The position numbers were made by a program, and so were the translations under genes. The notes under the pieces are model-generated. The model had not been told where the DNA came from. It saw only the letters and a list, made by a program, of their open reading frames with translations, and did not search any database. A stretch of 44,318 nucleotides of DNA from CAYWGR01 sp964458015 (GTDB lineage: Bacteria > Planctomycetota > Planctomycetia > Pirellulales > Thermoguttaceae): positions 1-44,318 of the forward strand of contig CAYWGR010000021.1 of NCBI GenBank assembly GCA_964458015.1. The letters are read 5' to 3'. This document shows positions 23,922 to 32,952 of the stretch, one piece after another; position 1 is the stretch's first letter; every line of letters begins with the position of its first letter.

Positions 23922-24812
23922 ATGACATGCATGAATCGTCGCAGGTTTTTGCGCTCGACGGGCATCGTCGCTGCGACTGTATGCGGGAGTCGTGTCCTGC
24001 AACCGTTGCTAGCGGCGGAAAAGACTTCGTGTCATGTTGCCGCTGAACAGCTCGGTTGGCGTTTAGGATGCTGTGCCTACAGTTTCAACCATCTTACGTT
24101 TTTTGAAACCGTCGACAAAGTCGCATCACTGGGGCTGAAGAACCTTGTGGGCTTCAACTGGCAGAAGCTTTCCTCTGCGAAGGCGGATGTCGTGTTCAGC
24201 GAAAATATGTCGGCTGGCGATCGAGTGGAAACAAAGAAACGGTTGGCCGACGCGGGAGTCAAGATACCATGCTGTTATTGCGGAGGACTGGCCGAGGAAG
24301 GGCCTACCCGCAAGTTATTTGATTTTGCTCGCGAGATGGGCATCGAAACCGTGGATGGCGAGCCTCCGATCGAATCGCTGGGCATGTTGGAAAAGCTTTG
24401 CGAGGAATATCATATTCAAGTGGCGATCCACAGCCATGCCAAGCCCTCGCCGCATTGGCAGCCGGATGATCTGATGAAGATGTTCGAGGGGCGCAGCCGA
24501 TGGATCGGCGCCTGTTGCGATACGGGCCATTGGGCCCGATCGGGCTTGAATCCCATCGAAACCCTGCAAAAAATACAAAAACGCATCCTAACGTTCGATC
24601 TGAAGGATGTGAACGAGCAGGGAGTCTGCGTCCCGTTCGGGACAGGCAAAGGCGACATTTCTGGTATACTTAAGGAATTGCACCGACAACGTTTTCAAGG
24701 CGTATTTGGAATTGAATTCGACAGCCAGCAATCGGCCGACGTTGAAAAGAACGTGGCCGAGTGCATTGCATACTTCAACAAGACGGCTGAAGATTTGGTC
24801 GCGATGAAGTGA
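23922..24812 (+). CDS. Tat-exported sugar-phosphate isomerase/epimerase-like TIM-barrel protein
   Basis: The N-terminus MNRRRFLRSTGIVAATVCG is a twin-arginine signal (RRxFLR), so the protein is exported folded, probably with its metal bound. The mature part is a TIM barrel of the xylose-isomerase-like superfamily (LGCCAYSFNHLTFFETVDKVASLGLK, IPCCYCGG, MGIETVDGEP, VAIHSHAK, GACCDTGHWARSGL, FDLKDVNEQG, FGIEFDSQ). It lies 34 bases before a Tat-signal Gfo/Idh gene, a pairing seen repeatedly in Planctomycetes, and suggests joint action on a sugar or cyclitol outside the cytoplasm. The start ATG 23922 has TGGAG about nine bases upstream. The substrate is unknown. Confidence 0.88.
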   Translation: MTCMNRRRFLRSTGIVAATVCGSRVLQPLLAAEKTSCHVAAEQLGWRLGCCAYSFNHLTFFETVDKVASLGLKNLVGFNWQKLSSAKADVVFSENMSAGDRVETKKRLADAGVKIPCCYCGGLAEEGPTRKLFDFAREMGIETVDGEPPIESLGMLEKLCEEYHIQVAIHSHAKPSPHWQPDDLMKMFEGRSRWIGACCDTGHWARSGLNPIETLQKIQKRILTFDLKDVNEQGVCVPFGTGKGDISGILKELHRQRFQGVFGIEFDSQQSADVEKNVAECIAYFNKTAEDLVAMK

Positions 24813-24846
24813 TAACTCATCTGGTAATTATCGGAGAAAACCCAAT

Positions 24847-26253
24847 ATGTTTCACGCAGGCAATAACCGTTTTATGGGCGGCAACCGAACAGTTTCGCGA
24901 CGGCGTTTCTTGGCGACAACCGGCGCCGCACTAGGCGCGGGACTCGTAGCTCCCTCGATCATTCCGGCCTCGGCCTTGGGGGCGGATGGCAATGTCGCCC
25001 CGAGCAACCGGATCGGTGTGGGGATGATCGGTTTGGGAAGGCAGTCGCTTGCGCATAATCTGCCGGTTTTCATGCGCGCTCCCGACGCTCAGGTTGTCGC
25101 CCTGTGCGATGTTGACCGTTGGCGTCTTCAAGTGAGCAAGGACAATTCTGCCGCCGTTTCGAGTGCGCGAGGCAATAAGTTCGATCTCGACACGCTGAAG
25201 AATTGCTTCCGCACAACCGATTTTCGCGAGGTGCTTGCCCGCAAGGATATCGATGCGGTGATGATTACGACACCCGATCACTGGCACGTTCCCATTGCGT
25301 TGGCAGCGATCAAGGCAGGGAAGGACGTTGCCTGTGAGAAGCCGATCGGGCTATGCATTGCTCATGGCCGAATTCTGGCTGACGCTGCGGCGAAGGCCAA
25401 GTGTGTGTTCCGAACCGACAGCGAGTTCCGCTCCAATCCAACTTGGTTCAAGGCGGTGAGTTTGGTTCGCAGCGGCAAGATAGGACAACTCAAGGTCATT
25501 CGGACCGTGGCGCCATGCTGGAATAAGCCACTTCCCATGGAGCCGACGATGCCCATCCCTCCCGAATTGGATTACGACATGTGGCTTGGCCCAACGCCGC
25601 TTGTGCCGTATACGGAGAACCGAGTCCACTCACGAAAGAGTGTCGCCGGATATGATCGGCCGGGATGGTATGGAAATCGGACCTATTGCGACGGCGGGAT
25701 ATGCAATTGGGGTTATCACCCTCTGGATACCGTCCAATGGGGAAACAACACGGAACGCACGGGTCCGGTGGAAATCGAGGGCCATGGTGAATTTCCGCCA
25801 GTTGACGGACTATGGAACGTTCTACTCAACTTCGATCTCCATTATCGTTACGCCAACGGCGTGGAACTGTTCTACCGCAACACCAAAGAAAATGAGCCCG
25901 TCCATGTGCGTTTTGAGGGGACTGACGGTTGGATTTGTGCGTGGTATGCACCAGATCGTCTGGAGGCGGAACCGAAGTCGATTCTAACGGCCGAAGTTAA
26001 GCCGGAGGAGTTCCCATTCGTATTGGAGAACGAAAAACGCAATTTTCTGAACTGTGTGAAAACTCGTAAACAAACCTTGGAAGATGCAGAGGTGGGCCAC
26101 CGTTCGAGTTCGGTTGCACAACTTGGATACATCGCTTGCCAGGTAAAGCGGAAGTTAAAGTGGGATCCGTCCGTCGAGCGATTCACTGGCGATGACGAAG
26201 CCAATGGGCTACTGAGCCTCCCGGCTGGCCGTGCACCATGGAGCGTGACATGA
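24847..26253 (+). CDS. Tat-exported Gfo/Idh/MocA family oxidoreductase
   Basis: A 468-residue NAD(P)-dependent oxidoreductase of the glucose-fructose oxidoreductase/inositol dehydrogenase family. A Tat signal (VSRRRFLATTGAALGAGLVAP) is followed by the Rossmann core (RIGVGMIGLGRQS, VVALCDVD), DIDAVMITTPDHWH, the conserved CEKPIG and a C-terminal planctomycete-type domain (WGYHPLDTVQWG, VERFTGDDEANGLLS). Family members oxidise or epimerise sugars or cyclitols. An exported enzyme would need a tightly held cofactor, as known for Zymomonas Gfo. The start ATG 24847 has GGAG nearby. A second family member at 29423 belongs to the same cluster. Confidence 0.92.
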   Translation: MFHAGNNRFMGGNRTVSRRRFLATTGAALGAGLVAPSIIPASALGADGNVAPSNRIGVGMIGLGRQSLAHNLPVFMRAPDAQVVALCDVDRWRLQVSKDNSAAVSSARGNKFDLDTLKNCFRTTDFREVLARKDIDAVMITTPDHWHVPIALAAIKAGKDVACEKPIGLCIAHGRILADAAAKAKCVFRTDSEFRSNPTWFKAVSLVRSGKIGQLKVIRTVAPCWNKPLPMEPTMPIPPELDYDMWLGPTPLVPYTENRVHSRKSVAGYDRPGWYGNRTYCDGGICNWGYHPLDTVQWGNNTERTGPVEIEGHGEFPPVDGLWNVLLNFDLHYRYANGVELFYRNTKENEPVHVRFEGTDGWICAWYAPDRLEAEPKSILTAEVKPEEFPFVLENEKRNFLNCVKTRKQTLEDAEVGHRSSSVAQLGYIACQVKRKLKWDPSVERFTGDDEANGLLSLPAGRAPWSVT

Positions 26254-26305
26254 AAACCGCCGCAATGAGAAAAGACCTACGAGAATTGTTGTAAAGGAAT
26301 CGCTG

Positions 26306-27880
26306 ATGGGTGACCACCGTTGCTCACAAATGACCGAGAAGAACCGCGGACATTTGCAATGCCGATTTTTCGTCAGTGCGATGGCCGCCGTGGCAATCAT
26401 CACACTAGTGGAGGCTGCTGCCACGTTCGCTGCCGAAACGTTGACAACGAAAGCCAAACTTTGGATCGGCGCGGCCACAGCCGATATCACGCCCCCGCTG
26501 CCGGTGGCGCTCACCGGTTTCCAAACCGTGCGGCTTACCAATAAGATTGATAATCCTCTGACAGCCAATGTATTAGCCTTGGAGTCGCGAGAGGGCGATC
26601 GCGTGATCGATCAGACGATTCTAATCTCCTGTGATTTGTGCTTCATCACCCCCGAAATCCAAAATGGATTTCGCAAGCACATGGCCGCCCGTTTGCCCGG
26701 GTTCGATATCAACAAGCTCGTTCTGGCCGCAACGCATACCCATTCGTCGCCCGTGTTAAGGCAGAATGCCTACGATGAAAACTCCTATGGGAAGGCCATG
26801 CAGCCGAAAGACTACATTCCGTTTCTCTATGAGCGAATGGCCAAGGCGGTTGTGAAGGCATGGGAAAGTCGAGCCGTGGGGGCCATTTCTTGGGGACTAG
26901 GGCACGCCGTGGTGGGCCACAATCGCCGCCTTACGTTTGCTGACGGCCATGTCGGAATGCTAAGCGATGCCAATGACCCCAAATTTCGCCATTTTGAGGG
27001 CTACGAAGACCACGGAGTCGACATCCTCTGCTTTTATGACGAAAAGAAACAACTCAAGGCGACGGCCATCACCTTGGCATGTACTGCCCAGATGTCTCAA
27101 GGCGATACTGTCGTGAGCGCCGATTTTTGGCACTATGCGCGTGAGTCGCTCCGCCAGCGGTATGGCAAGGAATTGTGCGTGCTCGGCTTCTGCTCACCGG
27201 CGGGCGATCAGTGTCCCCATTTGTCTTATCGCAAAAAGAGCGAGGCACGCATGGATCGACTTCGCGGCCTGACTCGAACCCAGGAGTTGGGCCGCCGGAT
27301 CGCCGATGCGTTTTTCGATGTCGCTGATTTGATGGCGAAGGATATTCGCACGGACGTCCCACTGGCCCACCTAGTTCGGCAAATTGAAGTACCCGCGTGG
27401 CTCGTCACGGATACCGAATATGCCATTGCGAAAAAGGTATGCGACGGCATTGATGCCAAAAAAGAGCGAAACGGATGGGATACGTGGATTTATAATCACT
27501 ATGGAAGCGTATGCAAACGTTACCTGACCCAACAAAAGGGCGATCGTACCTGCACGGTAGAAATACACGTGCTTCGGTTAGGTGACGTGGCCATCGCCAC
27601 CAATCCGTTCGAGTTGTATCTTGACTATGGTGTACGTATCGAAGCCCGCAGCCCGGCCGATCAGACCTTCCTGATCCAATTGGCCAGCCCTTCTGCCGGC
27701 AATGGCTACTTGCCGACGCAACGAGCAGTTGCGGTAGGCAGACTAACCACCGAACCCATGAACAACTACAGCGCGACGGTCATGAGCGACACCGTTGGTC
27801 CCGAGGGCGGGCAAATGCTCGTCGACAAGACCGTAGAGGCGATCAAATCGCTGTGGGCAAAACCAACTGCAAACCAATAG
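26306..27880 (+). CDS. Secreted neutral-ceramidase-like hydrolase, paralogue 1 (Ser-to-Cys at the predicted nucleophile)
   Basis: The 524-residue protein resembles the N-terminal domain of neutral/alkaline non-lysosomal ceramidases, zinc-dependent amidases. It has a hydrophobic export segment (AMAAVAIITLVEAAATFA), GAATADITPPLPVALTG, ISCDLCF, the metal-ligand block AATHTHSSP and GLGHAVVGHNRR. The GDVSPN motif of true ceramidases is AGDQCPH here, with Cys303 where the nucleophilic serine is expected. In Planctomycetes such proteins are often annotated only by this domain and are probably not ceramidases. The true substrate is unknown. A paralogue with the serine follows 70 bases downstream. Confidence 0.87.
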   Translation: MGDHRCSQMTEKNRGHLQCRFFVSAMAAVAIITLVEAAATFAAETLTTKAKLWIGAATADITPPLPVALTGFQTVRLTNKIDNPLTANVLALESREGDRVIDQTILISCDLCFITPEIQNGFRKHMAARLPGFDINKLVLAATHTHSSPVLRQNAYDENSYGKAMQPKDYIPFLYERMAKAVVKAWESRAVGAISWGLGHAVVGHNRRLTFADGHVGMLSDANDPKFRHFEGYEDHGVDILCFYDEKKQLKATAITLACTAQMSQGDTVVSADFWHYARESLRQRYGKELCVLGFCSPAGDQCPHLSYRKKSEARMDRLRGLTRTQELGRRIADAFFDVADLMAKDIRTDVPLAHLVRQIEVPAWLVTDTEYAIAKKVCDGIDAKKERNGWDTWIYNHYGSVCKRYLTQQKGDRTCTVEIHVLRLGDVAIATNPFELYLDYGVRIEARSPADQTFLIQLASPSAGNGYLPTQRAVAVGRLTTEPMNNYSATVMSDTVGPEGGQMLVDKTVEAIKSLWAKPTANQ

Positions 27881-27950
27881 GCTACGGTCGAACGCCGGCC
27901 GAGACTTCGCATTCCATAAGAATACAACTAACAAAATCAGGAGATCACCG

Positions 27951-29426
27951 ATGTTGAATCGACCGATAGTCACTGCGGGCCTGTTGCTATGCCTGCTTTC
28001 CGTGACAACAGTATCGATGGCCGGCCAATTGTTGGTGGGTGCTGCCACGGCCGACATCACGCCGCCGAAGCCCGCTGCTTTGGACGGCCAGTTCGGCCTG
28101 CGAGTTTCGCAAAAGGCCGATACGCCGATCACGGCCAATGTGCTTGTTTTGGAATCGAAGTCGGGCGAACGCTCGCTCGACAAGGCCGTCATGGTATCGT
28201 GCGACCTGGTGGTAATTTCCGACATTATGTTCGATCAGGTTCAAAAGGCAGTGCAAAAACGTTTGCCGGATTTCGACCTGAAAAAGATGTTCTTGAACGC
28301 CACGCATACGCACACGGCGCCGGTGACGAGGGAAGGCATCTACGACATTCCCAAGGAAGGCGTCATGCAGCCGACGGAATACTGTGTATTTGCGGCCGAT
28401 CGCATTGCCGAAGCGGTTGAAAAAGCATGGAAAGCACGCAAGCCGGGCAGCTTCACTTGGGGGCTAGGTCATGCGGCGGTTGCCGAAAACCGTCGGGCTA
28501 CCTATGCGAACGGCAGTTCGGTGATGTATGGACAAACGAATCAGCCTGACTTTCGCGGCCTCGAAGGCTATGTCGATCACGATATCGGTTCGATGTTCTT
28601 CTGGGACGAAGCGGGCAAGCTCGTGGCAATGACGATTAACGTGGTGTGTCCTTCGCAAGAGGTTGAGGGATTGAGCAGCCTCAATGCCGATTTTTGGCAT
28701 CCGGTGCGCGAGATGATTCACAAGCGTTATGGAGCGGACGTTTGTGTTTTGGGTTGGACAGGCGCGGCCGGCGACCTTTCTCCACATCCCATGATCGGCA
28801 AAGGCCCCGTGCATCAATGCAGCACTGCCGAGGATCGGATGCGGGAATTGCGAAAGCTGTCGAGGCTTGAGGAAATCGCACGCCGGATCGTCGCGGCCGT
28901 CGATGAAACCTACGAAACGGTGAAAAATGATCGACGTGCCGACGTTCCGCTCATCCACAAGACCGAGATGGTGCGACTACCGACGCGGTTGGTTACGGAT
29001 GCGGAATATGCCGCGATCAAGGCGGAATTTGAACGCGAAAAGCCGACCAATATGGCAAGGGCTTGGAACGGGCGTGTTCTGGAACGCTACGAAGAACAAA
29101 AGAAGAATCCACATCCCACCCGAGACATCGACATTCACGTCATTCGGATCGGTGATGCGGTGGTTTGCACGAATACGTTTGAGCTGTTCAATGATTACGG
29201 TATTCAAATGAAAGCCAGAAGCCGAGCAAATCAGACCTTCATCATTCAATTGGCCAGCGGCGGTGAATTCTGTTACTTGCCGACGGAGCGCGCGGTGCGC
29301 GGCGGCGGCTACAGCGCAATTGTGCAAAGCAGCACCATTGGGCCCGAAGGTGGGCAAGTACTCGTCAATCGGACCGTCGAGCTGATTGATTCCTTGTGGG
29401 CGAATCCAACCGAGGAGAAAAAATGA
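27951..29426 (+). CDS. Secreted neutral-ceramidase-like hydrolase, paralogue 2
   Basis: The 491-residue tandem paralogue of the preceding gene has a clear signal peptide (AGLLLCLLSVTTVSMAGQ), GAATADITPPKPAAL, SCDLVVIS, the metal-binding NATHTHTAP, GLGHAAVAENRR, and AGDLSPHP with Ser277 at the position of the ceramidase nucleophile. The C-terminal part (IDIHVIRIGDAVVCTNTFELFNDYGIQMKARS, FIIQLASGGEFCYLPTERAV, STIGPEGGQVLV) matches the family. The start ATG 27951 has AGGAG upstream. Its TGA overlaps the following Gfo/Idh ATG as ATGA, so the pair is translationally coupled. The activity is a predicted amide or ester hydrolysis, substrate unknown. Confidence 0.88.
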   Translation: MLNRPIVTAGLLLCLLSVTTVSMAGQLLVGAATADITPPKPAALDGQFGLRVSQKADTPITANVLVLESKSGERSLDKAVMVSCDLVVISDIMFDQVQKAVQKRLPDFDLKKMFLNATHTHTAPVTREGIYDIPKEGVMQPTEYCVFAADRIAEAVEKAWKARKPGSFTWGLGHAAVAENRRATYANGSSVMYGQTNQPDFRGLEGYVDHDIGSMFFWDEAGKLVAMTINVVCPSQEVEGLSSLNADFWHPVREMIHKRYGADVCVLGWTGAAGDLSPHPMIGKGPVHQCSTAEDRMRELRKLSRLEEIARRIVAAVDETYETVKNDRRADVPLIHKTEMVRLPTRLVTDAEYAAIKAEFEREKPTNMARAWNGRVLERYEEQKKNPHPTRDIDIHVIRIGDAVVCTNTFELFNDYGIQMKARSRANQTFIIQLASGGEFCYLPTERAVRGGGYSAIVQSSTIGPEGGQVLVNRTVELIDSLWANPTEEKK

Positions 29427-30784
29427 TAAACGTTAAGAATACAAACGGTCTTCTGCTTTCACGACGGCGGTTTGTCGTGGGTGCAATGGCGGCAGCCGCG
29501 GCGCCAGGCATTATCCCTGCGTCGGCTTTGGGGTTGGATAATCAACTCGCCCCCAGCGAACGCATCACGATCGGAATGTTGGGGATGGGCAATCGTGGCA
29601 CCGATTCGTGGAACTCGATGAAGCCTTTGCCCGATCATCAGGTGGTGGCCATCGCCGATTGCCGTCGCGAGCGGGCGTTGGCAGCGCAAAAGAGCGTCAA
29701 CGATTTTTATGCAGGCCGCGTTGGCCAACAGAAGTTCAAGGGCTGCGACATCTACAACGATTTCCGCGACCTTTTGGCCCGCAAAGATATCGATGCCGTT
29801 TGGGGCTGCGTGCCCGATCATTGGCATGGCGTGGTTTACAACCGGGCCATCGAGGCCGGCAAGGATATCTACGGCGAGAAGCCGATCACGCGATGGGTTG
29901 CCGACGGCATCAAGGTGCGCGATGCGGTCCGACGTCACGGCTGTGTTTTCCAAACGGGCACGATGCAGCGCAGTTGGCGGATCTTTTCCCTGGCATGTGA
30001 ATTGGCGGTCAACGGATATCTTGGAAAGATCCATTCGATCGAAGTCGGCGGGCCGCCGGGCTGTGATTATCCGGCCGAGCCGCCGTGCGATCCGCCCGAG
30101 GGATTCGATTATGACATGTGGACCGGCCCTGCGCCGATGATCCCATTCGACAAGAAACGCTGCGAATGGCTAGCGATGTACATGATTTCGCATTACTGCG
30201 CCGGATTCATCACGAATTGGGGCGTGCATTACCTGGACATTGCCGGCTGGGGATGTCCGGAAGTGTTCGATAAGGCATTTGAAATTGAAGGAACCGGACA
30301 TTTACCCACCAGCGGTATGACCGATACGTGGATTTCATGGAAAACCAATCTGCGGTGGGCCAGCGGACTCAAGATGCTTTATACAAGCGTCGGCGTGGAA
30401 GGCGGCAGCGAAATCGGCTGCAAGTTTATCGGCGACCAAGGCTGGGTGCGCGTCGCTCGCGAAGGCATCTGGGCCGAACCGGCATCGTTGCTGACCGTGA
30501 AGTTGAAACCGGGCGAGAAGGTACTTCGCCACAGTGCGGGCGATCATGCCGCTCCCGGTTATACAACGCATACGGCCGATTTCTTCCGCTGTATCCGCAC
30601 CCGGCAAGATCCCGTTTCGAATATCGAAGCAGGCCATGCGGCAAGCACACTGGGTAATGTTGCCGACATTTGTCTGCGGCTCGGTCGCAAGTTGAAATGG
30701 GATCCGACGCAGGATCGCTTCGTCGGCGACGAGCCGGCCAACGAGATGTTATCGCGTCCCAACCGCAGCCCTTGGACGATTTAG
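29423..30784 (+). CDS. Second Tat-exported Gfo/Idh/MocA family oxidoreductase
   Basis: A 453-residue member of the same family as the protein at 24847. The Tat signal is SRRRFVVGAMAAAAAPGIIPASALG. The Rossmann core is RITIGMLGMGNRG and VVAIADCR. DIDAVWGCVPDHWHG and the conserved GEKPIT follow, then WGVHYLDIAGWG in the C-terminal domain. ATG 29423 overlaps the stop of the ceramidase-like gene (ATGA) and has GGAG five bases upstream; the earlier in-frame ATG 29396 has none. It probably acts with the preceding hydrolase on the same exported substrate. The two Gfo/Idh proteins differ enough that they are probably not interchangeable. Confidence 0.92.
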   Translation: MINVKNTNGLLLSRRRFVVGAMAAAAAPGIIPASALGLDNQLAPSERITIGMLGMGNRGTDSWNSMKPLPDHQVVAIADCRRERALAAQKSVNDFYAGRVGQQKFKGCDIYNDFRDLLARKDIDAVWGCVPDHWHGVVYNRAIEAGKDIYGEKPITRWVADGIKVRDAVRRHGCVFQTGTMQRSWRIFSLACELAVNGYLGKIHSIEVGGPPGCDYPAEPPCDPPEGFDYDMWTGPAPMIPFDKKRCEWLAMYMISHYCAGFITNWGVHYLDIAGWGCPEVFDKAFEIEGTGHLPTSGMTDTWISWKTNLRWASGLKMLYTSVGVEGGSEIGCKFIGDQGWVRVAREGIWAEPASLLTVKLKPGEKVLRHSAGDHAAPGYTTHTADFFRCIRTRQDPVSNIEAGHAASTLGNVADICLRLGRKLKWDPTQDRFVGDEPANEMLSRPNRSPWTI

Positions 30785-30908
30785 CGTTGGAATGCAGGCG
30801 TATAGGGTACGATAAGCAAAGCCAGCCCCGACGAGTACTTAGTACTGACAACTGACAACTGATTAACAATTGACAAAATAGTTCTCCCTCCGTCAAGGAT
30901 AAATAGCC

Positions 30909-32948
30909 ATGTTACGCTTAATTGGATTATCGCTGTTGCTATCTTTGGTGCTGATGCCAACGTTGCCGGCAATAGCCGCTGAGATGTCGGCCGATGAGGC
31001 GTGGAAGGCCTTGCCAACATACCAGTACGGGCAGGACATGTCCGCTCTGTTGGCAATGGACCGCGAAGTGATCAAAGCGATGGCCACTCCGGCTACGCGG
31101 TCGGCGTGTGCCGCGCGATTGGCTGCCTTGCTGGAAGCTCCGAGCACTACGCCCGCGGCGAAGCAATATATTTGCTGCCAGCTACGGCAGGTGGGCATGT
31201 CGGCCGAAGTGGCGATCTTAACGCGAATGTTGGCAAAGCCGGAAACATCGCAAATGGCGCTGTATGCCTTGGAAGCAATCCCCGGCGAGCAATCCCTCGC
31301 GGCTTTGCGGGCTGCACTCGATACTTTGCATGGCGATTTGCTGATCGGCACGATCAATTCGGTTGCCGCGCGGAAGGATGTTCGGTCGGTGCGAAAATTG
31401 AAGGAGCTTGCTGGGGCCAAGGATGCCAAAATTGCGGCCGCCGCGTTGTGGGCACTCGGCAATATCGCTAATCCCGAAGCAATCGCCTTTGTAGAACAAC
31501 AAACAGCAAAAGCCGCCAATCCGATGCCTTTGGCCGCTGCGATTCCTTTGTTGCGCTGTGCCGAGGCCTTGGCCGCCGCGGGTAAGGTAGAACAATCGCA
31601 AGCGATTTACGCAAAACTGTCCGAGGCAGGGCAACCGACGGGCGTGCGGCGCGCCGCATTCCTTGTTTTGCTCAAATCCCATAAAGCCCAAACGGAAACG
31701 ATATTGGCGTGGATCAGCAGCGAGGATGCCGACCAACGTGTTGTGGCGGCGGAACGTCTGGCGGCATTGCCCGAGGCCGAACTCGATCGTCTTGCAGCCA
31801 AGTTGGCCGACTTGCCCGACGCAAGTCAGTTAGGTTTGATGGAAGTGTTGGCAAAACGCAAAGGCAAGGCCGTGTTGCCGATGGTGTTATCGGCCGTTCG
31901 TGGCGATAAACCCGAGATGCAATTGGTAGGCGTTCGCCTTTTAGGACAAATCGGCGATGAATCGAACATCGCCTTGTTGGTGGATCTTCTGGCCAAGGGC
32001 GGAAAAGTTGCCGAAGCCGCCCAAAAATCGCTCGAACGGCTTCCACGTGAAACCGTAGTCAAAGCAATGTTGGCTGCACTTGCGAATCGGCCGGAAATTC
32101 GCAATTCGGCGTTTGTTGTGTTGACGGATCTCAAATGTTACGAGGCAATCGATCCTATTTTGGCCATTGCCGCTCAAAAAGATCCAAAAGTTTATGAGCC
32201 AGCGTTGGCGGCACTGCAAGGAATTGCCGATCCCGACGATACGGATATTTCGCGATTGGTGAAACTGTTGCTAACGGTTGACGGACAACAGCGCGAAGCC
32301 GTGGAACGCACGATTTTCCTGGTTTGCGAAAAATCGCCGGAGACAGCCGGCCGCATAAAGCCGGTCATGGCGGCATTGGCCAAAGTAGACTCCTCGGAAT
32401 TGCCGAAATATCTGCCGCTTCTAGGTCGTTTCGGCGGGGCTGAAATCATGAAGATGATTGACGCATCGTTGAAAAGTGAAAAGCCGGAAGCTAAGACGGC
32501 GGCCATGCGGGCTTTGTGCAATTGGCCCACCGCCGATGTGGCCGACCGGCTTTGGACGATTGCCAACGGCGACAATCCGCAGTTTCGTGCATGGGCATTT
32601 CATTCCTACGTTCGCGTCGTGACGCTGAAAAGCGACCGCCCCGAGGCGCAGACGCTGGCCCTCTTGCAAAACGCCATGAAGGCGGCCAAGAACTCGGAAG
32701 AACAACAATGGATATTACAGCGGGCATCGACCGTCCGCACCCTGGACGCGGTGAACTGGATCGCCGGTTATTTAGACGATCCAAATTTGAGCCAAACAGC
32801 ATGCCGATCTATCGTCGATCTTGCACACCACCGTTTCCTGCGTCATCCGAACATGGACCGTTTTGGGCCGTTGTTGGAGAAGGTCAGCGGCATCAGCAAG
32901 GATCCGGCCGTAGTGGCGAGGGCGAAGAAATATCGCTTGGGACTATAG
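30909..32948 (+). CDS. Secreted HEAT-repeat protein
   Basis: A 679-residue protein with a signal peptide (IGLSLLLSLVLMPTLPAIAA) and, almost throughout, repeated pairs of helices of HEAT/armadillo type. Examples are AAALWALGNIANPEAIAFVEQQ, QLVGVRLLGQIGDESNIALLVDLL and AAMRALCNWPTADVADRLWTIA. Such solenoids usually bind proteins. In planctomycete clusters with Gfo/Idh and isomerase-like genes they are frequent and uncharacterised. It follows the Gfo/Idh gene by 124 bases, a stretch with short TGACAAC direct repeats. ATG 30909 has AAGGA about ten bases upstream. No enzyme motif was found. Confidence 0.85.
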   Translation: MLRLIGLSLLLSLVLMPTLPAIAAEMSADEAWKALPTYQYGQDMSALLAMDREVIKAMATPATRSACAARLAALLEAPSTTPAAKQYICCQLRQVGMSAEVAILTRMLAKPETSQMALYALEAIPGEQSLAALRAALDTLHGDLLIGTINSVAARKDVRSVRKLKELAGAKDAKIAAAALWALGNIANPEAIAFVEQQTAKAANPMPLAAAIPLLRCAEALAAAGKVEQSQAIYAKLSEAGQPTGVRRAAFLVLLKSHKAQTETILAWISSEDADQRVVAAERLAALPEAELDRLAAKLADLPDASQLGLMEVLAKRKGKAVLPMVLSAVRGDKPEMQLVGVRLLGQIGDESNIALLVDLLAKGGKVAEAAQKSLERLPRETVVKAMLAALANRPEIRNSAFVVLTDLKCYEAIDPILAIAAQKDPKVYEPALAALQGIADPDDTDISRLVKLLLTVDGQQREAVERTIFLVCEKSPETAGRIKPVMAALAKVDSSELPKYLPLLGRFGGAEIMKMIDASLKSEKPEAKTAAMRALCNWPTADVADRLWTIANGDNPQFRAWAFHSYVRVVTLKSDRPEAQTLALLQNAMKAAKNSEEQQWILQRASTVRTLDAVNWIAGYLDDPNLSQTACRSIVDLAHHRFLRHPNMDRFGPLLEKVSGISKDPAVVARAKKYRLGL

Positions 32949-32952
32949 CGCG

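Noticed and set aside
26306..29426. True ceramidases acting on sphingolipids
   Set aside because: Only the N-terminal-domain motifs are present, the cluster is carbohydrate-related, and one copy lacks the nucleophilic serine. The substrate is left open.
30820..30880. Short TGACAAC direct repeats before the HEAT gene as a regulatory array
   Set aside because: Only three adjacent short copies, and similar AT-rich junk is common in the intergenic repeats here.
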